DNA of 21,001 bases from Porphyromonadaceae bacterium (GCA_003447595.1 DLYT01000144.1:1-21001); one strand, 5' to 3'. Positions 1-8,522 are shown, counted from the stretch's first letter. Numbers and translations are program-made. The notes: generated by a model not told the origin, from the letters alone.

Positions 1-197
1 GTCTGTTGTGTATACTTGTTTTTACTCGCTGAGAATTAAATATTCACTGATTCATGTAACATAGGAGAGGAATATACGGCGGATTTAACGTTAAGTTATA
101 TTCTATTATTGTACAGAATTTATGCTAGTAATTAATATGTCAATATGGCATTCATGTAAAGGCTTCTTGGTCTCTTTGAATTTGGATAATGCATCTG

Positions 198-276
198 TTA
201 CATATGTAAAAGAGTAGGGTAGGCGTTTTGATGTAAATCTGAATTATAATTACAGATGTGAATAGGGTAGGTGTTT
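198..276. repeat. Duplicated palindrome plus TAGGGTAGG module
   Basis: Two copies of a composite element are visible. Copy one has the perfect palindrome TTACATATGTAA (198-209) followed by TAGGGTAGGCGTTT (215-228). Copy two has TTACAGATGTGA (250-261, one mismatch) followed by TAGGGTAGGTGTTT (263-276). The two TAGGG words are 48 bases apart. The gap between palindrome and TAGGG is 5 bases in one copy and 1 in the other. Function unknown; a duplicated binding site is the simplest reading. Confidence 0.6.
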
Positions 277-591
277 ATTCTTGTAAAGTTATAGACTGAT
301 ATATGTTGTGTGTAAACAAGTCTTTACTGATAGGCTTTGTTTATATCTGTATCAACCTATGCATAGTATAGTAAACATAACCAGTTATACCTATAATCCA
401 AAAAACCAGTAGTCTATAGTTATAAATCAAAATTATGGTTCAAATATACCTAATAGATTAAGTTTACGTATGTATATATGAGATTAAGCAACATACAAAT
501 TATATATTATCAAATAGAATACCAGTATGTTATACCAATATATATAAATATTTACTTCAACTAATTACTAGTAATACTGTTATTTGCTATA

Positions 592-716
592 TTACAAATG
601 TATCATATGGTTACAAGTGTAACTTTTGACAGATTGTGTTTATTTGTAAACATATTACATCTGTAAAATGTTATTGTATATATGTTTGTAACAAGAAAAT
701 TTTATTACATTTGTAG
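592..716. promoter_or_regulatory. Four operator-like palindromes TTACA-N2-TGTAA
   Basis: Sites at 592-603 (TTACAAATGTAT), 611-622 (TTACAAGTGTAA, extended to 610-623 by a flanking G/C pair), 655-666 (TTACATCTGTAA) and 705-716 (TTACATTTGTAG). The two middle sites are perfect in the arms. The last overlaps the -7 box of the presumed promoter of the XRE regulator, so a protein bound there would block transcription. XRE-family repressors commonly bind short palindromes in front of their own gene; the assignment to this regulator is inference. Confidence 0.5.
685..713 (+). promoter_or_regulatory. Promoter of the XRE regulator
   Basis: The -7 box TACATTTG (706-713) matches the Bacteroidetes consensus TAnnTTTG exactly. 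A TTTG at 685-688, 17 bases upstream, can serve as the -33 box, though the spacing is a little shorter than usual. Transcription would start near 720, leaving a leader of about 38 bases before the ATG at 758. Confidence 0.5.
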
Positions 717-757
717 TATTAATATATGAAGTAGTGCCATTATGGCATATAGATAAA

Positions 758-1222
758 ATGAAAGATCGAATTCAACAAATTATAGATAGAGAAGGGATAA
801 CACCTTCTCGTTTTGCCGAAATTATTGGGATTCAGCGTTCGGCTATGTCTCATATACTTTCTGGAAGAAATAATCCAAGTTTAGATGTATTAACAAAAGT
901 GTTGCAGAAGTTTGATTATATAAATACAGATTGGCTTCTGTTTGGCAAAGGGAATATGTTGAAGGTAGAGAGGAGTACCCAGCATACGTCTTTACTCGAT
1001 GAGAATGCTGTATTCCCTCCTATAGCACAGGGTGATCCCGAATATTCAAATCTAGAAGAGTTGAGAAAGCCTCTTCTTCAAATGCAACCAGTTGTAAAAG
1101 AAAGAATTGTGCTCAAAGAAACACCTCAAAAGATAGTCTCTAAAATTTTGATATTTTATTCAGATAACACGTATGATACGTTTGTTCCTGAAAGAAAAGG
1201 GGATGTATCGGAAGAACTGTAA
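758..1222 (+). CDS. XRE-family helix-turn-helix regulator
   Basis: A 154-residue DNA-binding protein, presumably a cytoplasmic transcriptional regulator. Residues 1-65 form an XRE/Cro-type helix-turn-helix; the recognition part reads FAEIIGIQRSAMSHILSGRN (19-38), followed by the typical NTDWLLFGKG (56-65). Residues 70-125 look like a flexible linker, and 125-145 (KIVSKILIFYSDNTYDTF) resembles the short conserved tail seen in many Bacteroidales members of this family. I chose the ATG at 758; a GTG at 734 would add eight residues with no family similarity and sits close to the predicted transcription start. It stands 57 bases upstream of pyrK on the same strand but pyrK may have its own promoter. 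The target is unknown; the palindromes upstream suggest autoregulation. Confidence 0.85.
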   Translation: MKDRIQQIIDREGITPSRFAEIIGIQRSAMSHILSGRNNPSLDVLTKVLQKFDYINTDWLLFGKGNMLKVERSTQHTSLLDENAVFPPIAQGDPEYSNLEELRKPLLQMQPVVKERIVLKETPQKIVSKILIFYSDNTYDTFVPERKGDVSEEL

Positions 1223-1243
1223 TAATAAGATTGATATTTTTTG

Positions 1244-1251
1244 TATCTTCG
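1244..1251 (+). promoter_or_regulatory. Possible pyrK promoter -7 box
   Basis: TATCTTCG differs from TAnnTTTG by one base and lies 28 bases before the pyrK ATG. No convincing -33 TTTG is present at the expected distance, so read-through from the regulator gene is equally possible. Confidence 0.3.
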
Positions 1252-1279
1252 TGCCAATTTGAGAAGTTATACTTTTTAT

Positions 1280-2056
1280 ATGAAGAAGTACCTATTAGAT
1301 TTAAAGGTGACAGAGAATAGTCCCTTAAATAATAATTATTTTTTGTTGAAGCTTACATCTGACAATCAATTGCCAGAAATGCTTCCGGGACAGTTTGTTG
1401 AAATACGTGTTGATGGTTCTACTACAACGTTCCTTCGCAGACCCATTTCAATTAATTTTGTAGATCGCGCGACAAACGAGCTTTGGCTGCTTGTGCAAAT
1501 CGTAGGTGATGGTACACGTACATTGTCACAACTAAAAGTTGGAGACAATGTTAATGTAATGGTTCCACTCGGCAATTCATTTTCTATACCATCTGATAAA
1601 AGCAAGAAATTATTGCTTATTGGAGGTGGTGTTGGAACTGCACCAATGTTATATCTTGGGGCACAGTTAAAAGCACAAGGTTATACACCTGTATTTCTAT
1701 TAGGAGCAAGATCTGCTGCAGATTTACTTCAATTAGATGAGTTTGCAAAATATGGAGAAGTGTTCACTACTACCGAAGATGCATCTGCTGGTGAGAAAGG
1801 TTATGTTACGAATCACTCGATTTTGACAACTACAAAATTTGATCAGATTTATACATGTGGACCAAAACCAATGATGATGGCAGTTGCAGCATATGCTAAA
1901 CGTAGCAATATCGCTTGTGAAGTTTCATTAGAAAATACGATGGCTTGTGGTATTGGTGCTTGCTTGTGTTGCGTAGAGAATACAAAAGAAGGACACGTAT
2001 GTGTTTGTACAGAAGGACCTGTTTTTAATATCGAGAAATTGACATGGCAGATTTAA
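1280..2056 (+). CDS. pyrK: Dihydroorotate dehydrogenase B electron transfer subunit
   Basis: PyrK (258 residues) carries electrons between PyrD's FMN and NAD+ in the class 1B dihydroorotate dehydrogenase, a cytoplasmic PyrD2K2 complex of pyrimidine synthesis. The FAD-binding motif RRPISI is at residues 53-58, the nucleotide-binding GGGVGTAP at 115-122, and the [2Fe-2S] ligands are C223-x4-C228-x2-C231-x11-C243, as expected for the family. Length is typical. I start at the ATG at 1280 ([10 protein letters not shown]); an earlier in-frame start at 1241 would add 13 unrelated residues and would fall on the possible -7 box. The stop overlaps the start of pyrD by 13 bases, so the two are probably translationally coupled. 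Confidence 0.95.
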   Translation: MKKYLLDLKVTENSPLNNNYFLLKLTSDNQLPEMLPGQFVEIRVDGSTTTFLRRPISINFVDRATNELWLLVQIVGDGTRTLSQLKVGDNVNVMVPLGNSFSIPSDKSKKLLLIGGGVGTAPMLYLGAQLKAQGYTPVFLLGARSAADLLQLDEFAKYGEVFTTTEDASAGEKGYVTNHSILTTTKFDQIYTCGPKPMMMAVAAYAKRSNIACEVSLENTMACGIGACLCCVENTKEGHVCVCTEGPVFNIEKLTWQI

Positions 2057-2955
2057 GAGTAAATATAGGGAAATTAGCGCTAAAGAATCCGGTGATGACA
2101 GCATCGGGAACGTTTGGTTACGGAACAGAGTTTGCTGACTTTTTTGATATTGCACGTTTGGGTGGAATCTTCGTAAAAGGTACTACTATTCACAAACGCG
2201 AAGGCAACTTATACCCTCGAATGGCAGAAACACCTGCAGGTATGCTTAATGCAGTAGGTTTGCAAAATAAAGGTGTTGATTATTTCGTGAGTGATATCTA
2301 TCCTACCATAAAGGATATTGATACAAACATGATCGTTAATGTTAGTGGATCTACAATTGAGGACTATATTGCATGTGCAGAAAAGGTAAATTCTTTAGAA
2401 AATATACCAGCAATTGAACTCAATATTTCTTGCCCAAATGTAAAGCAAGGAGGTATGGCTTTCGGAACTTGCACAACTAGTGCAGCCGAAGTAGTGAAAG
2501 CGGTAAGAGCTGTATATAACAAAACTCTTATTGTAAAACTATCTCCTAATGTTACAGACATTGCATCCATTGCAAAAGCTGTAGAAGCAGAAGGTGCAGA
2601 TGCAGTTTCACTTATCAATACAATGTTGGGAATGGCAATCAATGCTGAGAAAAGAAAACCAATATTGTCTACGATTACAGGAGGATTATCTGGTCCTTGT
2701 GTGAAGCCAATTGCACTAAGAATGGTATGGCAAACTTACAACGCAGTCAATATTCCGATTGTTGGTCTTGGTGGTATTTCGAATGCAACGGACGCAATTG
2801 AATTCATGTTGGCAGGTGCTACAGCAATCCAAATTGGAACATACAATTTCGTAGATCCTACTGTTTCTGTAAAAGTAATAGATGGCATCAATGAATATTG
2901 TGATCGTCACGGATTCAAATCTGCATCAGAATTAATTGGTGCACTTGAAGTGTAA
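2044..2955 (+). CDS. pyrD: Dihydroorotate dehydrogenase B catalytic subunit
   Basis: PyrD (303 residues) is the FMN-containing TIM-barrel subunit that oxidises dihydroorotate to orotate, the fourth step of pyrimidine synthesis. The catalytic cysteine of class 1 enzymes is C130 in NISCPNV (127-133). FMN-binding features include TASGTFGYG (19-27), the SPNVTDI segment, and the phosphate-binding [20 protein letters not shown] near residue 240-260. The preceding PyrK marks it as the NAD-linked class 1B form rather than the fumarate-linked 1A or membrane class 2 form. It begins inside the last codons of pyrK and ends shortly before a strong terminator. Confidence 0.96.
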   Translation: MADLRVNIGKLALKNPVMTASGTFGYGTEFADFFDIARLGGIFVKGTTIHKREGNLYPRMAETPAGMLNAVGLQNKGVDYFVSDIYPTIKDIDTNMIVNVSGSTIEDYIACAEKVNSLENIPAIELNISCPNVKQGGMAFGTCTTSAAEVVKAVRAVYNKTLIVKLSPNVTDIASIAKAVEAEGADAVSLINTMLGMAINAEKRKPILSTITGGLSGPCVKPIALRMVWQTYNAVNIPIVGLGGISNATDAIEFMLAGATAIQIGTYNFVDPTVSVKVIDGINEYCDRHGFKSASELIGALEV

Positions 2956-2966
2956 GAGATCAAATA

Positions 2967-3023
2967 GATAATACAAAAAAAAGACGTTCAATATTAATTT
3001 GAACGTCTTTTTTTTGTATTATC
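2967..3023. terminator. Bidirectional terminator, 25-bp perfect inverted repeat
   Basis: Arms 2967-2991 and 2999-3023 are perfect reverse complements around a 7-base loop. The core stem AAGACGTTCAA/TTGAACGTCTT is flanked by an A8 tract on one side and a T8 tract on the other, so the structure ends transcripts in both directions. It lies just after pyrD and beyond the end of the converging peptidase gene. Confidence 0.9.
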
Positions 3024-3067
3024 TCAAACGAAATAGTTTTACGTTGTCATGAGAAGGATCGTTTTAA

Positions 3068-3083
3068 TTGTTCGAAAGAACAA
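3068..3083. other. Small hairpin with GAAA tetraloop
   Basis: TTGTTC-GAAA-GAACAA forms a perfect 6-bp stem closed by a GNRA-type tetraloop on the plus strand. It lies between the two terminators that separate pyrD from the peptidase gene. There is no T-tract, so it is not a terminator. Role unknown. Confidence 0.3.
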
Positions 3084-3130
3084 GCCTCAAAGCCCGTCTT
3101 ATTCTTTCCAATAAAACTGTTGTAAAATAC

Positions 3131-3160
3131 AATAAGCCCCTCGTAAAAGAGAGGCTTATT
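3131..3160 (-). terminator. Terminator of the ispE-peptidase unit
   Basis: Arms 3131-3142 and 3149-3160 pair over 12 bases with one mismatch and a 6-base loop. Read on the minus strand the hairpin follows the peptidase stop codon by about 40 bases and is followed by a T-rich stretch. Confidence 0.65.
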
Positions 3161-3201
3161 CTTATGATTTAGGACCAATCAAAAAATTGGATTATGATTG
3201 A

Positions 3202-5715
3202 TTAAAGATTCTTCTTTGGATAAAGGCTATTCCACCATTCCGGTTCTTGTTGCAACCATTTAGCAAACCAGGCAAAGATAGCATAGTTCCAATCCAATCT
3301 CTTTTGATAAGCTTGAATAGCATGATCTTCACCTTCTACTTGGATGAAGGCAGTTTCTTTTCCTAATAACTTAAGAGCTGTAAACATCTGAATACTTTCA
3401 CCAACCGGAACGTTTGTATCTACAGAACCATGAAGAAAAAGAATTGGAGTTTTCACTTTATCTGCATTGAACAAAGGGCTTTGCTCAACATAAAGTTTCG
3501 GATTATTCCAAGGGTAACTATTCGCGCTCGCAGCAGAGCTATATGCATAACCCCAATAACCTTCACCCCAATAACTAGAGATAGAACTGATACCTGCATG
3601 AGAAATCGCCGCTGCAAAGATATCGGTACGAGTTTGCAAGTATTGAGTCATAAATCCTCCATAAGAAGCACCGATACATCCTATTTTTGTTTTATCAACA
3701 AAGCTATGTTCTTCGCAAAACTTTTTCGTACCGTCAATAATATCATCTGCAGTGGTTTTACCCCACGCATTTACATGTTTTGCAGCAAAATCTTGTCCAT
3801 AACCAGTAGTTCCGCTAGGATTGATTGTATAAACTACGTATCCCAATGCAGCATACACGTGAAGTGGATAGCGACTTTCAAACGTACGAGATGTTGGAGA
3901 TGTTCCACCATAATAGTAAACAATCATCGGATACTTCTTCGACGGATCAAAGTTTGGAGGAAGGTAGAAACGACCATCGATGGTTACACCTTGTTTCGAT
4001 TTAAAGGTCCAGTCTTTCACTTCTCCTAATTTTATATCTTTCAAACGTTCAGAGCTTAAGTCAACCAATTGCTTTGATTCGTTGTTTTTCGTATCCAATA
4101 TATAACCGTTAGCAGCATTCGAAACACTTTGCCCGGCATATAATGATACAGGGGCTGCAGCCGCTTGAGTGAAAATGCTAAGCACATCTTCTTTTACAGG
4201 CAGCTTTTCGATCTCTTTCTTCTGAGTATCATATTTAAAAGCACCTACATAAGCTTGATCTTCTGCTGTAAAGTAAATATTCTTGTCAAAGTTATTCCAT
4301 TCAGCATTTGAAACAGCAGGATTGAAATTTTTGGTGATAGGTTCTACCTTCTTATCAGACAAGTTCATTATAAACAACTGTCCGTCGTATGTATTTACAA
4401 TAGCTCCTTTGCTAACATTTTTGCCTATTTGATCAAAAGCTTCTGCTGAAGCAGAGATAAGTAATTGTTTTCCGTCTGGAGAATATTGAGCTCCACCTGC
4501 AAATTTCTGATTCTTCCAGATTGTATCTACCTGCATTGTATTTAAATCGAGTTCGTATAATGCAGATTCTGAAAATGGGCGTTCGGTCAATTTATCGGTA
4601 CGGACACTAAACAATAGCTTTGAGCTATTTGGGTGTACATCATTCAAAGCAGTTGTTTTATATCCATATGTGAGACGTTGAAGGTTACCGGTATTTAAAT
4701 CAAACTTATGAATAAAATATCTGTTTCTCCAACCTTGTTGACGGTCTGCCGGAGTAAGAATCTCTTGCATAGCTCCCTCATTTGCCGGACCCTTCTCCAC
4801 AATTGAGAACAAAAGGAAAGATTCATTTGGAGCGAAACGAAACGATCCTTCCGGTAGATTATTAGAAAGAATTGTTTCGGTCAATGTTGCCGGATCAACT
4901 GTAACAAGCTCTGTACCAACTATACCTTTGCGGGTGTAGTAAAGCTTGTTAGACTTTGGCATCCACGAGTAATTAACGGATTGGCGTGGATCAGAAAGAA
5001 TAATACGATTCGATGTAATATCTTTAAGTTCGGTATAACGCTGCGTTTCTCCTCCCGGAAGAACCTGGCTATAATTAATCAAAGCATATTGTCCGTTTGG
5101 AGATAGAGACATTGATCCAATACGTTTACCTTCAATGATATCATTAATGGTAAGTGGCCTTTTCGTATCTGTACTTATCGAAACCGTATTTTTCTCAAAA
5201 CCTTTGCTCGGAACAAAGCATACCTTTATATCAGGGGTATTGTTCTCGCCAAGGACCTTTATTGCAAATTGATACTGTATAGGCATCAAATTTAGCTTTA
5301 CCTTAACAGGTGAGGTCGATGATGTTGTTTGTTCTCCAACTTTCTTGCCATTTTGAAAGATTTGAAATAGGCCTTTTCCTTCTACTACCAATGTCCCTTC
5401 GCAAAATTGTTCCGGTATCATAAAGAAAGAAGCTAGACTAATATTTGCTTCTTTTGAGGTTGAAGCTGTAAGAGTTAGCCTGTTTGATGCATCTGTTGTT
5501 ACTGTTTTATTATCTGCTGCTATAAAGTTAACAGTTCCATTTAATAACGAGCTGTTATTAAAGGAATCTCCTTTTACGTTTACATCGTCAACAATTATTG
5601 GTTTTACAACCGAATAAGGTCCCTGCAATAGATATTGTTTTACAAATAATGAGTCTGCCGCCATTACGTGTCCCGACAACAAAAGGAGACTCACCGGATA
5701 AAGAAATTTTTTCAT
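3202..5715 (-). CDS. Secreted S9 family prolyl oligopeptidase-like serine peptidase
   Basis: An 837-residue peptidase related to dipeptidyl/tripeptidyl peptidases, expected in the periplasm or at the cell surface. A signal peptide is clear (hydrophobic VSLLLLSG, likely cut after VMA at residue 19). Residues 20-185 form an extra N-terminal domain, apparently beta-rich, with two cysteines (C105, C166) that could pair. Residues 190-560 read as the beta-propeller gate (repeated SPNGQYALI- and SPDGKQLLI-like blades). The alpha/beta hydrolase domain follows, with nucleophile S684 in GASYGGF (682-688), D766 in HGSVDTNVP and H798 in EDHAI, so the triad is complete. It is the second gene of a unit with ispE, 8 bases downstream of the ispE stop. 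The exact dipeptidyl- or tripeptidyl-specificity cannot be set from sequence alone. Confidence 0.9.
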   Translation of the reverse strand: MKKFLYPVSLLLLSGHVMAADSLFVKQYLLQGPYSVVKPIIVDDVNVKGDSFNNSSLLNGTVNFIAADNKTVTTDASNRLTLTASTSKEANISLASFFMIPEQFCEGTLVVEGKGLFQIFQNGKKVGEQTTSSTSPVKVKLNLMPIQYQFAIKVLGENNTPDIKVCFVPSKGFEKNTVSISTDTKRPLTINDIIEGKRIGSMSLSPNGQYALINYSQVLPGGETQRYTELKDITSNRIILSDPRQSVNYSWMPKSNKLYYTRKGIVGTELVTVDPATLTETILSNNLPEGSFRFAPNESFLLFSIVEKGPANEGAMQEILTPADRQQGWRNRYFIHKFDLNTGNLQRLTYGYKTTALNDVHPNSSKLLFSVRTDKLTERPFSESALYELDLNTMQVDTIWKNQKFAGGAQYSPDGKQLLISASAEAFDQIGKNVSKGAIVNTYDGQLFIMNLSDKKVEPITKNFNPAVSNAEWNNFDKNIYFTAEDQAYVGAFKYDTQKKEIEKLPVKEDVLSIFTQAAAAPVSLYAGQSVSNAANGYILDTKNNESKQLVDLSSERLKDIKLGEVKDWTFKSKQGVTIDGRFYLPPNFDPSKKYPMIVYYYGGTSPTSRTFESRYPLHVYAALGYVVYTINPSGTTGYGQDFAAKHVNAWGKTTADDIIDGTKKFCEEHSFVDKTKIGCIGASYGGFMTQYLQTRTDIFAAAISHAGISSISSYWGEGYWGYAYSSAASANSYPWNNPKLYVEQSPLFNADKVKTPILFLHGSVDTNVPVGESIQMFTALKLLGKETAFIQVEGEDHAIQAYQKRLDWNYAIFAWFAKWLQQEPEWWNSLYPKKNL

Positions 5716-5723
5716 GATATATT

Positions 5724-6542
5724 TTAGTCTAGATAGCCTCCCCAGTAATACATACCAGGAAAAGCTGTTTGTAAATCTATTTCAGTCTTGAAAATTCCGA
5801 AAACGGATGAGCCAGAGCCCGACATGGATGCATAGCATGCACCATACTTATACAAGTCGTTCTTAACTTGCTCTATAATCGGAAATAAAGGGAAAACGCT
5901 TTTCTCAAAATCATTCTTCATTATATTCTTCCATTCATCTACAGGCTTTTTCACGATCTCAAGCAACGATTGAGAAGGAGTAGAAGGCTTAATCTGAGAA
6001 AAAGCTTGGGCAGTAGAAATATGAACATCAGGCTTTACCAAGATAAGATAGTAACCCTTGAGAGATAAATCTATCTGCTTAAAAATATTTCCAATCCCTG
6101 AAGCAAAAACAGGCTTGTTTTGAATAAAGAAAGCACAATCGGCACCCAGTTGAGCAGCATAAGCTTCGAGCTTTTCGATTGAGATCCCCAGATTGAACAT
6201 CGTATTAAGCATCTTCAAGGTAAATGAAGCATCAGCAGATCCGCCACCTAGACCGGCACCAAAAGGGATATGCTTGATCATATGGATATCCACATTCGGA
6301 ATCTCATGTGATTGCTTTAATAAATTAAGCGCTTTAATAACGAGATTCTTTTCAGGCGGACCATCTACTTCGAGACCGCTACAATGAAATGTATATGCTG
6401 TATGTTCAACGGACTCGGTAATTTCGAGTGCGTCTTTTATTTGGATGGGATAGAAGATTGTTTCGAGGTTATGATACCCATCGGGGCGTTTCGAAACAAT
6501 ATCTAATCCTAGATTGATCTTAGCATTCGGAAATGAAATCAT
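5724..6542 (-). CDS. ispE: 4-diphosphocytidyl-2-C-methyl-D-erythritol kinase
   Basis: IspE (272 residues) phosphorylates CDP-methylerythritol at the 2-hydroxyl using ATP, in the MEP route to isoprenoid precursors. It is a GHMP kinase: the N-terminal [10 protein letters not shown] carries the conserved lysine K8, the ATP loop [13 protein letters not shown] is at 93-105, the probable catalytic aspartate is D135 in LGADCAFF, and the C-terminal glycine-rich [11 protein letters not shown] is present. Length matches the family. It is the first gene of a minus-strand unit whose second gene is the S9 peptidase, a pairing with no obvious metabolic sense. Its start lies 23-30 bases from a TATTTTTG -7 box. 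Confidence 0.95.
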   Translation of the reverse strand: MISFPNAKINLGLDIVSKRPDGYHNLETIFYPIQIKDALEITESVEHTAYTFHCSGLEVDGPPEKNLVIKALNLLKQSHEIPNVDIHMIKHIPFGAGLGGGSADASFTLKMLNTMFNLGISIEKLEAYAAQLGADCAFFIQNKPVFASGIGNIFKQIDLSLKGYYLILVKPDVHISTAQAFSQIKPSTPSQSLLEIVKKPVDEWKNIMKNDFEKSVFPLFPIIEQVKNDLYKYGACYASMSGSGSSVFGIFKTEIDLQTAFPGMYYWGGYLD

Positions 6543-6565
6543 TTATTTATTATTTTGTATATGTG

Positions 6566-6573
6566 CAAAAATA
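6566..6573 (-). promoter_or_regulatory. ispE promoter -7 box
   Basis: On the minus strand TATTTTTG matches TAnnTTTG. It lies 23 bases before the ispE ATG, giving a very short leader. A -33 TTTG is not evident at the usual spacing. Confidence 0.4.
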
Positions 6574-6689
6574 AATGAATTTATCGAATTAGCTCTTTTT
6601 TTCGCTCTACTTAGACATTTGATAACGTACATTTCATTCATTTTGCTACAACACTTTCTCTATATATTTCTGATTTGATCAAAAAAGAG

Positions 6690-6697
6690 TAACTTTG
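6690..6697 (+). promoter_or_regulatory. dnaB promoter -7 box
   Basis: TAACTTTG matches TAnnTTTG and ends 24 bases before the dnaB ATG. The nearest TTTG (6674-6677) is only 12 bases upstream, closer than a normal -33 box, so only the -7 element is supported. Confidence 0.45.
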
Positions 6698-6721
6698 ATA
6701 TTCTAAAAATTCAATTTGTAC

Positions 6722-8251
6722 ATGGCAGAAAACTACTCAAACAACGGAAGAAGTAGAAGCAAGACTGTGGTAATTCCCGAAATGGGAAAATTGCAACCGC
6801 AAGCCAAAGAGCTTGAAGAAGCAGTACTGGGAGCTTTAATGCTCGAGAAAGACGCATACTCTATTGTAAGTGAAATATTAAAACCTGAGAGTTTTTACGA
6901 AAAGTCTCACCAAATGATATACTCATCGATTGTAGACTTGGCCGCAAGCCAAAGACCAATCGATATGCTTACCGTAACCGAGCAGCTGAAAAAGAGAGGC
7001 GAGCTTGATTTGGTTGGCGGGCCATTTTATATTGCCCAACTTACCTCGCGTGTTGCGTCATCTGCGCACATCGAGTACCACTCTCGAATTATTGCACAGA
7101 AATACTTAGCACGTGAGCTTATATCTTTTACTTCTCAAGTTCAAACCAAAGCGTTTGATGAGACGATAGACGTAGATGATCTGATGCAAGAAGCCGAAGG
7201 TAAACTCTTCGAAATCTCGCAACGTAACGTAAAGAAAGATACTACGCAAATCAATCCTATTATTAAGGAAGCGATTGAATTGCTGCAAACGGCAGCCTCG
7301 CGCGATACCGGACTTAGTGGGTTACGTACTGGGTTCGACGGACTTGACAAGATTACGTCAGGATGGCAAAACTCCGACCTTATCATCATCGCGGCTCGTC
7401 CTGCGATGGGTAAAACAGCTTTCGTTCTTTCGATGGCAAAAAACATGGCTGTAAACAATGGTTCACCTGTAGCGCTGTTCTCTCTGGAGATGTCGAACGT
7501 GCAGTTGGTAAACCGTCTTATCGTAAACGTGTGTGAAATACCCGGTGAGAAGATTAAGAGTGGACAACTTGCACCATACGAATGGGAGCAGCTCGACTTT
7601 AAGATCAAGGAATTGTACGATGCTCCAATCTTTGTCGATGATACGCCCAGTTTGTCGGTTTTCGAATTAAGAACAAAGGCACGTCGTTTGGTACGTGAGC
7701 ACGGAATTAAATGTGTTATTATTGACTACTTACAGCTGATGAACGCAAGTGGAATGAACTTTGGTAGCCGTGAGCAAGAGGTCAGTATGATCTCTCGATC
7801 GCTCAAAGGGTTAGCAAAGGAGTTGAATATTCCGATCATTGCACTTTCGCAGCTGAATCGTGGTGTAGAAAATAGACAAGGACATGAAGGCAAACGCCCG
7901 CAGCTTGCCGACCTTCGTGAATCGGGAGCGATTGAGCAGGATGCCGATATGGTATGTTTTATTCACCGTCCCGAATACTATAAGATTACAGAAGACGAAC
8001 GAGGAAACTCGCTGATTGGTTTGGCCGAGATCATCATTGCAAAACACCGTAATGGTGCTACCGGAGATGTACGCTTGCGCTTTAAAAACGAATTTGCGAA
8101 GTTTATGAATCTTGAAGAAGATTTATCCGTGAAAGAGTTTTCATCAAGCATGAATGGAGGACCTGAAGAAGGACAAAGCGCGCCGTTCCCTCCAATACAA
8201 GGTTCGAATGACTTCTTGTCGGGAGCAAGTAGTCCGGATGTTCCATTCTAA
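6722..8251 (+). CDS. dnaB: Replicative DNA helicase DnaB
   Basis: DnaB (509 residues) is the hexameric ring helicase that unwinds DNA ahead of the replisome. The N-terminal DnaB domain spans about residues 24-128 (PQAKELEEAVLGALMLEKD onward); the RecA-like motor spans about 195-462. Walker A is ARPAMGKTAF with GKT at 230-232, Walker B is CVIIDYLQLM with D335, and the helicase signature LADLRESGAIEQDAD is at 395-409. The acidic, low-complexity tail (after 465) ends in DVPF, typical of Bacteroidales DnaB. I use the ATG at 6722; a TTG two codons earlier is open but unneeded. There is no intein or frameshift. It is divergent from ispE and is closed by a hairpin terminator. Confidence 0.97.
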   Translation: MAENYSNNGRSRSKTVVIPEMGKLQPQAKELEEAVLGALMLEKDAYSIVSEILKPESFYEKSHQMIYSSIVDLAASQRPIDMLTVTEQLKKRGELDLVGGPFYIAQLTSRVASSAHIEYHSRIIAQKYLARELISFTSQVQTKAFDETIDVDDLMQEAEGKLFEISQRNVKKDTTQINPIIKEAIELLQTAASRDTGLSGLRTGFDGLDKITSGWQNSDLIIIAARPAMGKTAFVLSMAKNMAVNNGSPVALFSLEMSNVQLVNRLIVNVCEIPGEKIKSGQLAPYEWEQLDFKIKELYDAPIFVDDTPSLSVFELRTKARRLVREHGIKCVIIDYLQLMNASGMNFGSREQEVSMISRSLKGLAKELNIPIIALSQLNRGVENRQGHEGKRPQLADLRESGAIEQDADMVCFIHRPEYYKITEDERGNSLIGLAEIIIAKHRNGATGDVRLRFKNEFAKFMNLEEDLSVKEFSSSMNGGPEEGQSAPFPPIQGSNDFLSGASSPDVPF

Positions 8252-8304
8252 AAACAATACTGATAACTCGCGATTCAGAACGATAATTAGTTTATACTAT
8301 ACAA

Positions 8305-8358
8305 CAACCCCGCTATTTTACTGTTTCCATAATAGGAGACTGTAGAGTAGCGGGGTTG
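8305..8358 (+). terminator. dnaB terminator
   Basis: CAACCCCGCTA (8305-8315) and TAGCGGGGTTG (8348-8358) are perfect 11-bp arms around a 32-base internal segment that can pair further. A short T-rich run (CTTTGTTTAG) follows. The GC-rich stem stands out from the AT-rich surroundings. Confidence 0.8.
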
Positions 8359-8493
8359 CTTTGTTTAGAGCCTAGATCTTCTTTTCATCAGTCTTGTTGC
8401 TGATTTCTTTTTATGATTCAACCATTTGCTGAAGGCTCAAATTCTTTAATATTTAAATAATGACATTTTTATATGAAAATATGGCTTGAAAGC

Positions 8494-8522
8494 TTGCTGA
8501 ATAAAGAAATAAGTTATATTTG
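8494..8522 (+). promoter_or_regulatory. Promoter of the acyl-CoA synthetase gene
   Basis: The -7 box TATATTTG (8515-8522) matches TAnnTTTG exactly; TTG at 8494-8496 lies 18 bases upstream as the -33 element. The start codon at 8557 is 34 bases downstream. Confidence 0.65.

Larger units (their letters stand above)
1..757. other. AT-rich gene-free region with palindrome array
   Basis: No open reading frame of useful length lies here on either strand. The stretch is strongly AT-rich and is full of the word TGTAA and its complement. Six 12-base sites fit TTACA-N2-TGTAA with at most one mismatch, in two groups: 198 and 250, then 592, 611, 655 and 705. The first group is followed each time by a near-identical TAGGGTAGGYGTTT (215-228 and 263-276). 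The last site overlaps the promoter of the downstream XRE regulator. I read the region as a long regulatory region, probably the operators of the regulator itself; this is inference. Confidence 0.6.

Noticed and set aside
198..716. Replication-origin iterons or a CRISPR-like array
   Set aside because: Spacing is irregular, the units are short palindromes, and no replication initiator or cas gene is near; operators for the adjacent regulator explain them more simply.
734..757. GTG start at 734 for the XRE regulator
   Set aside because: It adds eight residues (MPLWHIDK) unlike the family and begins close to the predicted transcription start; the ATG at 758 fits the family's N terminus.
758..1222. 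Antitoxin of a toxin-antitoxin pair
   Set aside because: There is no small toxin-like gene beside it; the next gene is pyrK and upstream is empty.
1241..1279. Longer start for pyrK at 1241
   Set aside because: It falls on the possible -7 box and adds 13 residues without family similarity; [10 protein letters not shown] at 1280 is the normal beginning.
3430..4029. 199-codon plus-strand frame inside the peptidase gene
   Set aside because: It lies wholly antisense to the well-supported catalytic domain of the S9 peptidase and has no recognisable features.
6722..8251. Intein or frameshift in dnaB
   Set aside because: DnaB is a common intein host, so I checked; the P-loop and other motifs are at normal spacing and the length is normal.
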